Shown: positions 1 to 7,098, counted from the first letter of the stretch. The stretch is DNA of 7,965 nucleotides from Sandaracinaceae bacterium (GCA_025056955.1 JANWYL010000141.1:1-7965); one strand, 5' to 3'. Numbers and translations are program-made. Notes: generated by a model from the letters alone, not told the origin.

Positions 1-294
1 TGATAGGAAGGGGGAGGTTCTTGGGGAGGGGGAGTTCCAGGGGGAGTGGGTTGTCCTGCTTCTTGAGCGTGGGCTTTGCTGAAATTGAGCAACACGGCAA
101 CACAAATGAGCAGCGAGGTGATTCTCATGGCTATACCTTTCGGGGTTTTCGATATCGAATCGAAGGAGCTCTTCACAACCAATCAGTTGACAGCACTGAG
201 CACACGTTGTGCCAGGCTGCCGAACAATCACAGCCAGCCTACGTGGGAGGTACACTCTCTTCAAGATTGTTTCACAGATCAGTTATGGCAGGCC
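1..294. other. Region without a supported gene
   Basis: No convincing gene is seen here. The first 50 bases are a G-rich tract. The reading frame of the downstream lipoprotein stays open back to an ATG at 76, with a second in-frame ATG at 127 preceded by GAGGTG six bases upstream. The residues encoded between 76 and 294 look unlike a secreted or folded domain and would bury the signal peptide in mid-protein. A second frame is open from the left edge to 395, but it overlaps the lipoprotein gene and has no recognisable features. A third frame is open from base 2 to a stop at 80-82 and could be the last 26 codons of an upstream gene. Too little is visible to call it. A TTGACA hexamer at 186-191 matches a -35 box, but no good -10 lies 16-18 bases downstream. 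Confidence 0.5.
23..50 (+). other. Potential G-quadruplex motif
   Basis: Four G runs of 4, 5, 5 and 3 bases (23-26, 28-32, 40-44, 48-50) are separated by loops of 1, 7 and 3 bases. This satisfies the usual G3+/loop 1-7 rule for an intramolecular quadruplex on the plus strand. A fifth run (10-14) lies just upstream. The tract also reads as a degenerate repeat of a GGGGGAG unit followed by TTC or TGG. Whether it folds or has a role is unknown. Confidence 0.5.
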
Positions 295-897
295 ATGTTG
301 GCAGCTTTTTGCACGCTCGTTACCGCTTTGGCCTCGTGGGGCTGTGGAGCCAGAGCATCTCAAGTGAAGTCTGGTGCCAAGGGTTTTTCGATTGAAGCCG
401 CTCGCTTGTTTCCGCTCCAGGAAGGATCCTCTTGGACGTACGAAAGCGACCCAGGAGATGGAAGCGGCCTGCAAATACTTGTGCTTCGGGTGCGTCGATC
501 GGAGGGGCCGCGCTTTATGGTTGAGAGCCTGTCATCAGGGCGTGCCCGTACCTACGAGCTTCGAGAAGAAGGAATATTTTGGGTGGAGGAGAGGGCTTAT
601 TTGCTCAAGCATCCGATTGCAGTGGGTTCACGCTGGCAAGCAGCTCAAGGGAGGACAGCAGAAATTCTCAGCACGGCCGTGGAGGTGGAGGTTCCTGCGG
701 GCCGGTGGGGGCATTGTGTCGACGTGAAAGAAAGCAACGCTGACTCAACGCTTGTGATTCACACCACCTACTGCCCCCATGTTGGGCCTGTGGTTGTTGA
801 GGTGAGGCAAGCGCTCTCAGTTTCAGGAAAGACGATTGTCAGCCGTGCAAGACTTCGAGCTTTTGCACTCGGGCACGAAGATGTGGAAGATCTCTGA
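295..897 (+). CDS. Putative lipoprotein of unknown function
   Basis: I do not recognise a named function. From the ATG at 295 the product is 200 residues. It starts with a hydrophobic stretch (residues 2-16) ending in Ser-Trp-Gly-Cys, read here as a lipoprotein signal with Cys17 as the lipidated residue. The n-region has no Lys or Arg, and Trp at -2 is unusual, so the signal is not textbook. The lipoprotein gene at 7233 ends its signal with the same ASWGCG residues, which supports this start. The mature part has an FPL-x-EG-xx-WTY motif (39-49), then P-x-x-VGSRW, VPAGRWGHCV (around 134-142) and Y-C-P-x-VG-x-V (159-166). That order recalls a common uncharacterised secreted beta-rich domain in bacteria (W-T-Y, VPAG-x-x-x-x-CV, Y-x-P-x-VG-x-V), judged from memory of the pattern. 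Cys141 and Cys160 could form a disulfide. The rival start at 127 has the better Shine-Dalgarno sequence (GAGGTG at 115-120) and would give 257 residues; 76 gives 273. The gene ends 72 bp before gyrB on the same strand. Confidence 0.7.
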   Translation: MLAAFCTLVTALASWGCGARASQVKSGAKGFSIEAARLFPLQEGSSWTYESDPGDGSGLQILVLRVRRSEGPRFMVESLSSGRARTYELREEGIFWVEERAYLLKHPIAVGSRWQAAQGRTAEILSTAVEVEVPAGRWGHCVDVKESNADSTLVIHTTYCPHVGPVVVEVRQALSVSGKTIVSRARLRAFALGHEDVEDL

Positions 898-969
898 GAG
901 AGGACCAGCGGATCGGGGTGGGAATTTGTCTTTTCCTCCGAACGAAATCTGCTATGAAATTGAGCGCCC

Positions 970-3459
970 ATGAGCGGGAATTCGGTCAACGGCTGGATAG
1001 ATGTCGGGCATTCCGTTGGAGAAGTGGCTTCCAACTACGACTCCGAAAGCATTCAAGTGCTCGAGGGCCTGGAAGCTGTTCGGAAAAGGCCAGGGATGTT
1101 CATCGGCAATGTGAGCGATGGCAGTGGCCTGCACCAGTTGGTTTGGGAGGTGGTCGACAATGCTGTCGATGAGCACTTGGCGGGGCACTGCAAGGAAATC
1201 AAGGTGATCCTGCATTCGGACCATTCGATCACCATCGCAGATGATGGGAGGGGCATTCCAGTTGACATGCACAAAAAGGGGGTGAGCGCGGCAGAGGTCG
1301 TGATGACCGTTCTCCATGCGGGAGGCAAGTTTGACAATCGGGCTTATAAGGTTTCAGGTGGCCTCCATGGCGTTGGTGTTTCAGTGGTCAATGCGCTGAG
1401 CGAGTGGCTTCGGCTCGAAATCAGAAGGCAAGGAAGGGTATGGGAGCAAACCTATGTGCGCGGTAAACCGGAAAAGCCACTCACACCAGTTGGAATAACG
1501 AATAAAACCGGGACCACAATCACTTTTAAAGCGGATTCCGAGATTTTTGATGACATCAAATTCGATTGGCCCACTCTCTACAATCGACTGAGAGAGATTG
1601 CTTTTTTGAATCCAGGTTTGCGTATCGAGCTCGTAGAAGAGGGAGGCGAGGGAAGAAGAGGGGAATTTTACTACCCTGGAGGTATTCGAGAATTTGTTGA
1701 ACTTCTTGCGGAAAACAAAAAAGCTCTTCATCGAGTCATTCACATTCGAGGGAAAAGAGAGGAGACAGAGGTTGAGGTTGCTCTCGTATGGACTGATGCA
1801 ATTGATGAGATGGTTTACTGCTACACAAACAGCATTCGGAATCGGGTAGGAGGCTATCACCTTGATGGTTTCCGGAATGCCATCAAGCGGGAAATAAACA
1901 AGTATGCAGAGCAACAAGGATTGCTGAAAGAGATCAAGAATACAAAGCTCACGAGTGAAGATGTTCAAGAGGGATTGACTGCAATCATTGCTGTCAAGCA
2001 TCCAAATCCTATTTTCCACAACCAAACAAAAGATAAATTGATTTCAATTGAGGTAAGAGATGTTGTTGATTCAATTGTAAGTGAACACCTGGCTCGATTC
2101 CTCGAAGAGAATCCGAGCCATGCAAAGCAGATCGTTCAGCGTTGTGTGCTTTCAGCCAAAGCGAGAGAAGCTGCCAAACAAGCCCGAGCGCGAATCCATG
2201 CGAGAGGAGGTATCCTTGACCCAAACAACCTTCCTGGAAAGCTTGCTGATTGCCAGGAGAAAGATCCAGCGCGGAGTGAGCTTTTCATCGTGGAGGGAGA
2301 TTCAGCTGGGGGATCAGCAAAGCAAGGGCGAGACCGTCGATTTCAAGCAATTTTGCCTCTTCGTGGAAAGATCATCAATGCAGAGCGGACTCATATCGAA
2401 AAGCTGATTTCAAATGAACAAATCGGCACCTTGATCTCTGCTCTGGGGATTACGCTTTCACCGGAAGGAAAGTTTGATATATCAAAATTGAGATATCATA
2501 AGATAATCATAATGACTGATGCGGATGTAGATGGCAGTCACATTCGCACTTTGCTTTTGGCTTTCTTTTATCGCCAAATTCCAGAATCGATTGAGCGCGG
2601 CTACGTATTTATTGCTCAACCGCCGCTATACAAGGTGAGCCGAAAAAAGCAAGAGGTGTTTTTAAAAAATGAGGAAGGTTTGAACCGTTTTATCACTGAA
2701 GCGGGGATCGAACGGCTTGCGGTCAAGTCCAAATCCAGTTCGAATCTTGTTTCCGGTGAATCGTTGCGAAAGGTGTTAAACGACATGTCCAAGTGGAGGC
2801 GCATTTTGCGCAACTTGGAGCGATGGTATGAGCCCGTGCTGATCGAGGCAGTGGTTCGCGCGAGCGGTTTAGATGCATCGCGTTTGAAGGACAGAGATTT
2901 TATTGATGAGGCTTTGGAGCGCATCAAGGCCTATGTGAGCGAGCGGGCTCCTGATCTTTTGCCCCTTGTGTTTCAGGTTGAACCAGATGATGAGCACACA
3001 AGCCACTGGATTCACATCCGCACGCGTGCTGGTGTATCGACCAAGTCAACCCTTATCGATCATTCGTTTTTGAGCGGAGCTGATTTTCTTCAGCTGCGAT
3101 CAATTCACAAGGGCGTGGTAGAGCTCGGGGCTCCTCCATTTGTGGCAATCGAGTACGATGAAAAGGGAAACGAGGTGTCGGTTGAGGAAATTGGGCCCGT
3201 CGATGCCCTTGTGGAGTACATTGATGCCAGAGGTCGGAGGGGGCTTACGATTCAGCGTTACAAAGGCCTTGGGGAAATGAATGCAGAACAGCTTTGGGAA
3301 ACCACCATGAATCCGGCCGCGCGGGCCCTTTTGCAGGTGCGAATTGAGGATGCGGTGCAGGCAGACCACCTTTTCTCGTTGCTTATGGGGAAGGAAGTGG
3401 AGCCACGTCGGGCCTTTATCGAAAAGCATGCATTGGATGTGAAGAATTTGGACATTTGA
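970..3459 (+). CDS. gyrB: DNA gyrase subunit B
   Basis: This is the ATPase and TOPRIM subunit of DNA gyrase, which with GyrA introduces negative supercoils into DNA in the cytoplasm. At 829 residues it is slightly longer than E. coli GyrB (804). The GHKL ATPase domain is complete: Glu60 (general base) and Asn64 in EVVDNAVDE, DDGRGIP at 91-97, GGLHGVGVSVVNALS at 130-144, and the QTK loop at 352-354. Arg153 aligns with E. coli Arg136 at the coumarin site. TOPRIM follows, with EGDSAGGSAKQG at 442-453 (Glu442) and DADVD at 517-521. A proteobacterial-type insert spans about 560-755. The C-terminal RYKGLGEMN is at 763-771, followed by EQLWETTM. The ATG at 970 is the first in frame, since two TGA stops precede it at 955 and 961. 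It adds 18 residues before the family's usual start and has no clear ribosome binding site. A GTG at 1024 would give the usual N-terminus, but GGAG lies only two bases before it. purQ follows after 7 bp; gyrA is not in the window. Confidence 0.98.
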   Translation: MSGNSVNGWIDVGHSVGEVASNYDSESIQVLEGLEAVRKRPGMFIGNVSDGSGLHQLVWEVVDNAVDEHLAGHCKEIKVILHSDHSITIADDGRGIPVDMHKKGVSAAEVVMTVLHAGGKFDNRAYKVSGGLHGVGVSVVNALSEWLRLEIRRQGRVWEQTYVRGKPEKPLTPVGITNKTGTTITFKADSEIFDDIKFDWPTLYNRLREIAFLNPGLRIELVEEGGEGRRGEFYYPGGIREFVELLAENKKALHRVIHIRGKREETEVEVALVWTDAIDEMVYCYTNSIRNRVGGYHLDGFRNAIKREINKYAEQQGLLKEIKNTKLTSEDVQEGLTAIIAVKHPNPIFHNQTKDKLISIEVRDVVDSIVSEHLARFLEENPSHAKQIVQRCVLSAKAREAAKQARARIHARGGILDPNNLPGKLADCQEKDPARSELFIVEGDSAGGSAKQGRDRRFQAILPLRGKIINAERTHIEKLISNEQIGTLISALGITLSPEGKFDISKLRYHKIIIMTDADVDGSHIRTLLLAFFYRQIPESIERGYVFIAQPPLYKVSRKKQEVFLKNEEGLNRFITEAGIERLAVKSKSSSNLVSGESLRKVLNDMSKWRRILRNLERWYEPVLIEAVVRASGLDASRLKDRDFIDEALERIKAYVSERAPDLLPLVFQVEPDDEHTSHWIHIRTRAGVSTKSTLIDHSFLSGADFLQLRSIHKGVVELGAPPFVAIEYDEKGNEVSVEEIGPVDALVEYIDARGRRGLTIQRYKGLGEMNAEQLWETTMNPAARALLQVRIEDAVQADHLFSLLMGKEVEPRRAFIEKHALDVKNLDI

Positions 3460-3466
3460 ATTTAAA

Positions 3467-4138
3467 ATGAAAGCAGCAATTGTTGTTTTTCCTGGCTCCA
3501 ATGCAGATTGGGATGCCCTTCATGCCTTAAGGGAGGTGATGGGGTGGGATGCCCGTTTGGTTTTCCACAAAGAGAGAGAGCTGGGTGATGTGGACTTGGT
3601 GGTTCTGCCAGGAGGCTTTGCCCATGGTGACTATCTTCGGCCGGGCGCAATTGCCCGCTTCTCTCCAATCAGCGATGCGATTTTTCGCCATGCACGACGG
3701 GGCGGGTTGGTGCTTGGAATCTGCAATGGTTTTCAGATACTGACAGAGATGGGGCTTTTGCCAGGTGCGCTTCTTCCCAATGCCCACCTCCGTTTTGAGT
3801 GCCGAGATGTGTGGGTGCGGGTTGAGGGGGAAGGGCCATGGACCAAGGGCTTACAGGCCATGGTGCTGCGCCTTCCGATTGCCCATGGCGAGGGCCGCTA
3901 CCACTGTGACCCAGAAACACTCGCCCGTCTTGAGGGCGAAGGCCGTGTGGCCTTCCGCTATGTCAGTTGTGATGGCAAGAGTTGGGATGAGGGAGTGAAC
4001 GGCTCACTCCACGCAATTGCTGGAGTTTATAACGAAACCAAAAATGTTTTGGGGCTTATGCCTCATCCAGAGCGAGCGGTTGAAGCAACCCTTGGAAATC
4101 AAGATGGACGCCTCATTTTTGAGGCGCTTTTGAGATAA
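3467..4138 (+). CDS. purQ: Phosphoribosylformylglycinamidine synthase subunit PurQ
   Basis: This is the glutaminase subunit of FGAM synthase, the fourth step of de novo purine synthesis. It releases ammonia from glutamine for transfer by PurL, usually in a complex with PurL and PurS. The product is 223 residues, normal for free-standing PurQ. It is a class I glutamine amidotransferase: FPGSN at 8-12, PGGFAHGDYLRPGAIA at 48-63, the nucleophile Cys86 in GICNGFQIL, PNAHLRFEC at 104-112, and the catalytic His200 and Glu202 in MPHPERA. The IAGVYNE and NVLGLMPHPERA blocks are typical of the family. A stand-alone PurQ means the organism uses the small-PurL system, unlike E. coli with its fused enzyme. 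The ATG at 3467 begins directly with the beta strand KAAIVVFPG and lies 7 bp after the gyrB stop, without a strong Shine-Dalgarno sequence. Translation may therefore be coupled to gyrB. purL and purS are not in the window. A hairpin with T-run overlaps its last codons. Confidence 0.97.
   Translation: MKAAIVVFPGSNADWDALHALREVMGWDARLVFHKERELGDVDLVVLPGGFAHGDYLRPGAIARFSPISDAIFRHARRGGLVLGICNGFQILTEMGLLPGALLPNAHLRFECRDVWVRVEGEGPWTKGLQAMVLRLPIAHGEGRYHCDPETLARLEGEGRVAFRYVSCDGKSWDEGVNGSLHAIAGVYNETKNVLGLMPHPERAVEATLGNQDGRLIFEALLR
4109..4131 (+). terminator. Terminator-like hairpin inside the purQ 3' end
   Basis: A perfect 7-bp stem, CGCCTCA (4109-4115) pairing with TGAGGCG (4120-4126) around a TTTT loop, is followed at once by CTTTT (4127-4131). 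This has the shape of a Rho-independent terminator, though the T-run is short. It lies in coding sequence and ends five bases before the purQ stop codon (4136-4138). It is well placed to end a gyrB-purQ transcript ahead of the convergent chaperone genes. Confidence 0.5.
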
Positions 4139-4370
4139 GTTTGGTTGATCGTGAGCTTGGCTAATAAGTGATGGATAAAGCTTTGGTTTCAAACAGAGGT
4201 AAAGCGAAAAGGAATGCAGGCACCGGAGTGTAAACTGTAAACTGAGAGAATAATCAAATAACAAACTTTAAGTCCAAAAAATAGCGTTGCATCTGAACGG
4301 ATACAAAAAATCAAGAAATAAAATCAAGCGCCATTGCATGCGATTGAAATCTGAATGAAGCGCTTTTGCT
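4139..4370. other. Convergent AT-rich intergenic region
   Basis: This lies between the 3' ends of purQ (plus) and the J-domain gene (minus). It is visibly richer in A and T than the flanking genes, and I see no gene or RNA in it. It contains a 7-base tandem duplication, GTAAACT twice (4230-4243). It also has an imperfect palindrome around GCATGC near 4335-4346. It could be decayed sequence or simply a spacer. Confidence 0.5.
4300..4365 (-). terminator. Weak candidate terminator of the chaperone unit
   Basis: Just past the J-domain stop codon on the minus strand, AAGCGC (4365-4360) can pair with GCGCTT (4331-4326). GATTTTATTTCTTGATTTTTT follows to about 4305. The stem has only 6 bp and the loop is 28 bases, so the hairpin is poor. 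The T-rich run in the right place is the main support. Confidence 0.25.
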
Positions 4371-4913
4371 TTACCGTTCTCCTTGCCCTTTTAGCCACCC
4401 GAGAATGCGACGCTTGGCTTCGAGCAAAAGAGGATGATATGGCTCAAGCTCAAGGGCTGAGTTCACCATTCGGTAAGCCGTCTTCCAGTCGCGCTTCTGC
4501 GAAGCCTCGAGGGCTCTCCGATAGTAGGCCCCAGCCATTGGCGACTGGAAGGGTGGCGGGGTGCTGCGAGGAGCCTCTTTTGTGGCTTGAGACGGTGATG
4601 AGTGCTCAGGTGAACGAGCAAGCTCGTTGAGCACCGAGTGCGGATCCACAGTTAGGCGCAACTCGCCTCGCGCCAAGACAACGTCATACGCTTTCCGTCG
4701 AATGGGATCGATGAGGGTTTCGTATGCTTCGCTGCCCCGCCGATAAATTCGCTTGGCCTCTTCGACGCGGGCGGGGCCTTGGTGAATGTAGCGGTCTGGA
4801 TGAAACTTCAACGCGAAGGCGCGCCATGCAGCGCGAATCTGCTCCTCGTTGGCCGTAGGGTCCACGCCCAGCAGTGTGTAATAGTCCAGTTGATCTAAGC
4901 GGCTCGTCGACAT
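4371..4913 (-). CDS. J-domain protein, class C, with TPR-like C-terminus
   Basis: The product is a 180-residue co-chaperone expected to stimulate Hsp70 ATPase activity and deliver substrates. The J domain occupies about residues 10-82: DYYTLLGVDP opens helix I, HPD sits at 38-40 after the basic helix II (WRAFALKF), and YETLIDPIRRKAYD closes helix IV. There is no Gly/Phe region, zinc finger or DnaJ C-terminal domain, so it is a class C J protein and not DnaJ itself. A Ser/Pro-rich linker (about 100-125) leads to a helical C-terminus (about 126-178). There, YYRRALEASQKRDW and AYRMVNSALELEPYHP look like one TPR-type helix pair. I chose the ATG at 4913 because it is four bases after the hsp70 stop and just precedes the J domain. 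An upstream ATG at 4964 would overlap hsp70 by 47 bp and add 17 residues. No good ribosome binding site sits before either, so translation is probably coupled to hsp70. The neighbouring Hsp70 is the obvious partner, by inference from context. Confidence 0.9.
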   Translation of the reverse strand: MSTSRLDQLDYYTLLGVDPTANEEQIRAAWRAFALKFHPDRYIHQGPARVEEAKRIYRRGSEAYETLIDPIRRKAYDVVLARGELRLTVDPHSVLNELARSPEHSSPSQATKEAPRSTPPPFQSPMAGAYYRRALEASQKRDWKTAYRMVNSALELEPYHPLLLEAKRRILGWLKGQGER

Positions 4914-4917
4914 GGCA

Positions 4918-7092
4918 TCACGTGCGCCCGAAAAGTTCTTCCTGTCGCTTTCGCATGGAGGCAATTTCCTCTTCGCTCATTCCTCCCAAAAGTCGTATCC
5001 GCGTTGAGTATTCACGTTGGGCATCGAGGTCAATGGCACGCACTTCAAGGATCCCATTCTGGTCGATTGAGAAGGACACCTCTATCCGCACCCGACCTCG
5101 CTCTGCTGGCCGCAGAGGCCCGATGAAGAGAGAACCCAAAAATTGGTTTTCTTCAAAGCGATTTGATTCACCTTGGCAAATTCTGAGCTCGATCTCTGTT
5201 TGATCGTCTTGGGCCGTCGCAAAAACCCGGGAGCGTTCAGTTGGGATTGGCGCATTGCAGGAGATGATTGGTTGACAAAATCCTCCAGCCGTCTCCACAG
5301 AAAGGGTGAAGGGAGTGACATCCATAAGAAGAGGCAGGCTTCCTCCTTTCATGGGCAGTGCCCCTTCCAAATCTGCATCGCTCTCATCACCTTCTTGAGC
5401 CTCTGGTGTCGAATCGGGGGGAGGGGCAGGAAACTCAAGTGGAGGTGAAAAAGCCTCTCCACCCCCCTCGTTGAAAGGCATGTGGTGAATCGCCGTTGGC
5501 TCAGCGCTCAGAGGCTCAAGCCCAGCGTCATCTCCTCCGTGAGCTTCGTGAGAGGTCCAATCAGTTGTCGCAGAGAAGGGGACACCCTCTTCCCCCGTGG
5601 AAGGCAGTTCGGCATTTCCCATGAAGGGATCATCGAGGGCAAAAACAGGAGGCGGATGAGAATAAATGCCGGGGGGCTGAGCAGAAAAACCACGAGGCTC
5701 AGGCACGCTCGACAGAGCACTGTTCACCTGGACGCTTGGCAAATCGCTGCCACTGGCTTTGGGCTGTTCGGTTCTTTTACGAGCACGCCGAAGAGAGGGC
5801 CCTTGCTCCTCGACAACCCGCAAGGGTGGATCGATGGCAAATGCAGGCTGCCTAGGGATCTCCTCGCGCAACTCTTGGCCCTTGACAGAGAAAGCCGGCC
5901 TCTCCAAGCGTTTAAGCTTTACCCTTCCGATTGCTTTCTTGAAACGGGGTTGTTCACCGCTGATCGCAAACGCGTGAATTGCTGCTCCCTGGGCCACCAC
6001 AAGATCGGGGTCGATTTCAAAGTGAGGAGAACGCTTGAAAAACTCCTCAACCATCGACTGGACCAAGGGCATTCGGGTGGATCCGCCGACAAGAACCACA
6101 GCATCGACTTCGCGAGGCCGCCTTCCAACCCTGCGAAGAGCGTCACTGACGATTTCAAGGGTGGAAGCAATGATGGGACGTGCCAGGGCATCGAGCTCTG
6201 AACGGGTGAGTTCAAAGGAAAAATCCACGTCTTTTCCGCGATTCTTAAAAAGGCCTTCGATAAAAACCTCAACGCTATCTTGAGTGGAGAGCTTGCACTT
6301 GGCCCACTCGGCGGCAGCCCGAAGCCGCTCGAAGGCTTGGGGATCGCTTCGGAGATCGTAGCCATGTTGCTTTAGGCAAAGATCCGCCATCTCATGGGCA
6401 ATTGCGAGATCGATGTCATCGCCCCCAAGAAAGGTATCGCCTGAGGTTGAAACAACCTCGAACAAATCACCCTGTAAATCAAGAAGGGTGAAATCAAAGG
6501 TGCCCCCTCCCAAGTCATAAACTGCTACCCGCTCTGCACCTTCTTTGGCCAGCCCATATGCAAGGGTTGCAGCGGTTGGTTCATTCAAAATCCGAAGCGC
6601 CTCAATCCCAGCGATCTTTGCTGCTGCTTGGGTGGCGGAACGTTGAAGCTCGTTGAAGTTGGCTGGCACTGTGATGACTGCCCGATCACAAGCGTCTTCT
6701 AGTGCTTCTTCCGCCACCTCCCTTACCTTGCGCAGAACCATTGCACTGATTTCAGGAAGGGCAAAACTACCTCCTCGCACCTTGACGCGAACGCTGTTGT
6801 CATGGCCTGGCTCAAGCGCAAATGCGAAGTGCTGCCGGGCTCGCTGAACTTCAGGACTCCCAAAGGGCCTCCCGATCAGGCGTTTGATCGAATAGACAGT
6901 GTTGGCTGCATCGACCAGGCGGCGGTTACGGGCCTCATAGCCCACTTGAATTGTTCCGTCTGGCAAGAAAGAAACAACAGAAGGGATCAACTTGCGGCCA
7001 TCACGGTCCGATAAAACGCGAACGGTGGTTCCATCTGCGACAGCAACGACAGAATTCGTTGTGCCCAGGTCAATTCCAACCGCAGCACCCAT
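4918..7092 (-). CDS. Divergent Hsp70 (DnaK-like) with expanded linker and no lid
   Basis: This is an Hsp70-family ATPase chaperone of 724 residues, predicted cytoplasmic. The nucleotide-binding domain (about 1-381) is complete: GIDLGTTNS at 6-14, Lys70 in SIKRLIGR, DLGGGTFD at 193-200 with Thr198 matching DnaK Thr199, and VVLVGGSTRMP at 332-342. The order then departs from DnaK. Residues 382-585 are a low-complexity insertion, basic and Arg/Lys-rich at first (KKAIGRVKLKRLERP), then rich in Pro, Ser, Gly and acidic residues. Only after it comes the linker-like LPLLMDVTP (586-594), followed by a good beta substrate-binding domain (to about 702). The helical lid is reduced to GMSEEEIASMRKRQEELFG and stops, where DnaK has about 100 more residues. 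The start at 7092 has GGAG six bases upstream and places GIDLGTTNS at the usual distance. An ATG at 7146 would add 18 residues and lacks such a site. Given the architecture this is unlikely to be the main DnaK. Similar divergent Hsp70s are known in myxobacteria, but I cannot name an orthologue. Confidence 0.93.
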   Translation of the reverse strand: MGAAVGIDLGTTNSVVAVADGTTVRVLSDRDGRKLIPSVVSFLPDGTIQVGYEARNRRLVDAANTVYSIKRLIGRPFGSPEVQRARQHFAFALEPGHDNSVRVKVRGGSFALPEISAMVLRKVREVAEEALEDACDRAVITVPANFNELQRSATQAAAKIAGIEALRILNEPTAATLAYGLAKEGAERVAVYDLGGGTFDFTLLDLQGDLFEVVSTSGDTFLGGDDIDLAIAHEMADLCLKQHGYDLRSDPQAFERLRAAAEWAKCKLSTQDSVEVFIEGLFKNRGKDVDFSFELTRSELDALARPIIASTLEIVSDALRRVGRRPREVDAVVLVGGSTRMPLVQSMVEEFFKRSPHFEIDPDLVVAQGAAIHAFAISGEQPRFKKAIGRVKLKRLERPAFSVKGQELREEIPRQPAFAIDPPLRVVEEQGPSLRRARKRTEQPKASGSDLPSVQVNSALSSVPEPRGFSAQPPGIYSHPPPVFALDDPFMGNAELPSTGEEGVPFSATTDWTSHEAHGGDDAGLEPLSAEPTAIHHMPFNEGGGEAFSPPLEFPAPPPDSTPEAQEGDESDADLEGALPMKGGSLPLLMDVTPFTLSVETAGGFCQPIISCNAPIPTERSRVFATAQDDQTEIELRICQGESNRFEENQFLGSLFIGPLRPAERGRVRIEVSFSIDQNGILEVRAIDLDAQREYSTRIRLLGGMSEEEIASMRKRQEELFGRT
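5338..5949 (-). other. Low-complexity insertion inside hsp70
   Basis: This stretch encodes about 204 residues lying between the end of the ATPase domain (SGEQ) and the linker-like LPLLMDV. The first third is basic; the rest has Pro runs and many Ser, Gly, Glu and Asp residues. It has no recognisable domain and is likely disordered. It stays in frame without stops, so it is part of the protein and not a broken gene. Confidence 0.8.
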
Positions 7093-7098
7093 TACAAA

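Noticed and set aside
21..395. Plus-strand open frame from the left edge
   Set aside because: It overlaps the lipoprotein start in another frame, begins in the G-rich tract and has no recognisable domain.
950..958. Extended -10-like TGCTATGAA before gyrB
   Set aside because: It would place the transcript start within about five bases of the gyrB ATG and has no partner -35.
1381..2025. Long antisense open frame (214 codons) on the minus strand inside gyrB
   Set aside because: It lies wholly within conserved GyrB ATPase coding sequence, shows no domain or ribosome site, and reads as a shadow of the gyrB codon pattern.
4335..4346. Imperfect palindrome around GCATGC
   Set aside because: It has one mismatch, no loop and no neighbouring features, so it is not usable as a terminator or site.
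4355..4630. Plus-strand open frame whose first residues look like a signal peptide
   Set aside because: All but its first 16 bases are antisense to the J-domain gene. The signal-like start is chance hydrophobicity and the rest has no features.
5482..6201. Plus-strand open frame of 239 codons antisense to hsp70
   Set aside because: It runs opposite the conserved ATPase domain and the disordered insert of hsp70. Its Arg/Ser-rich product is typical of an antisense shadow.
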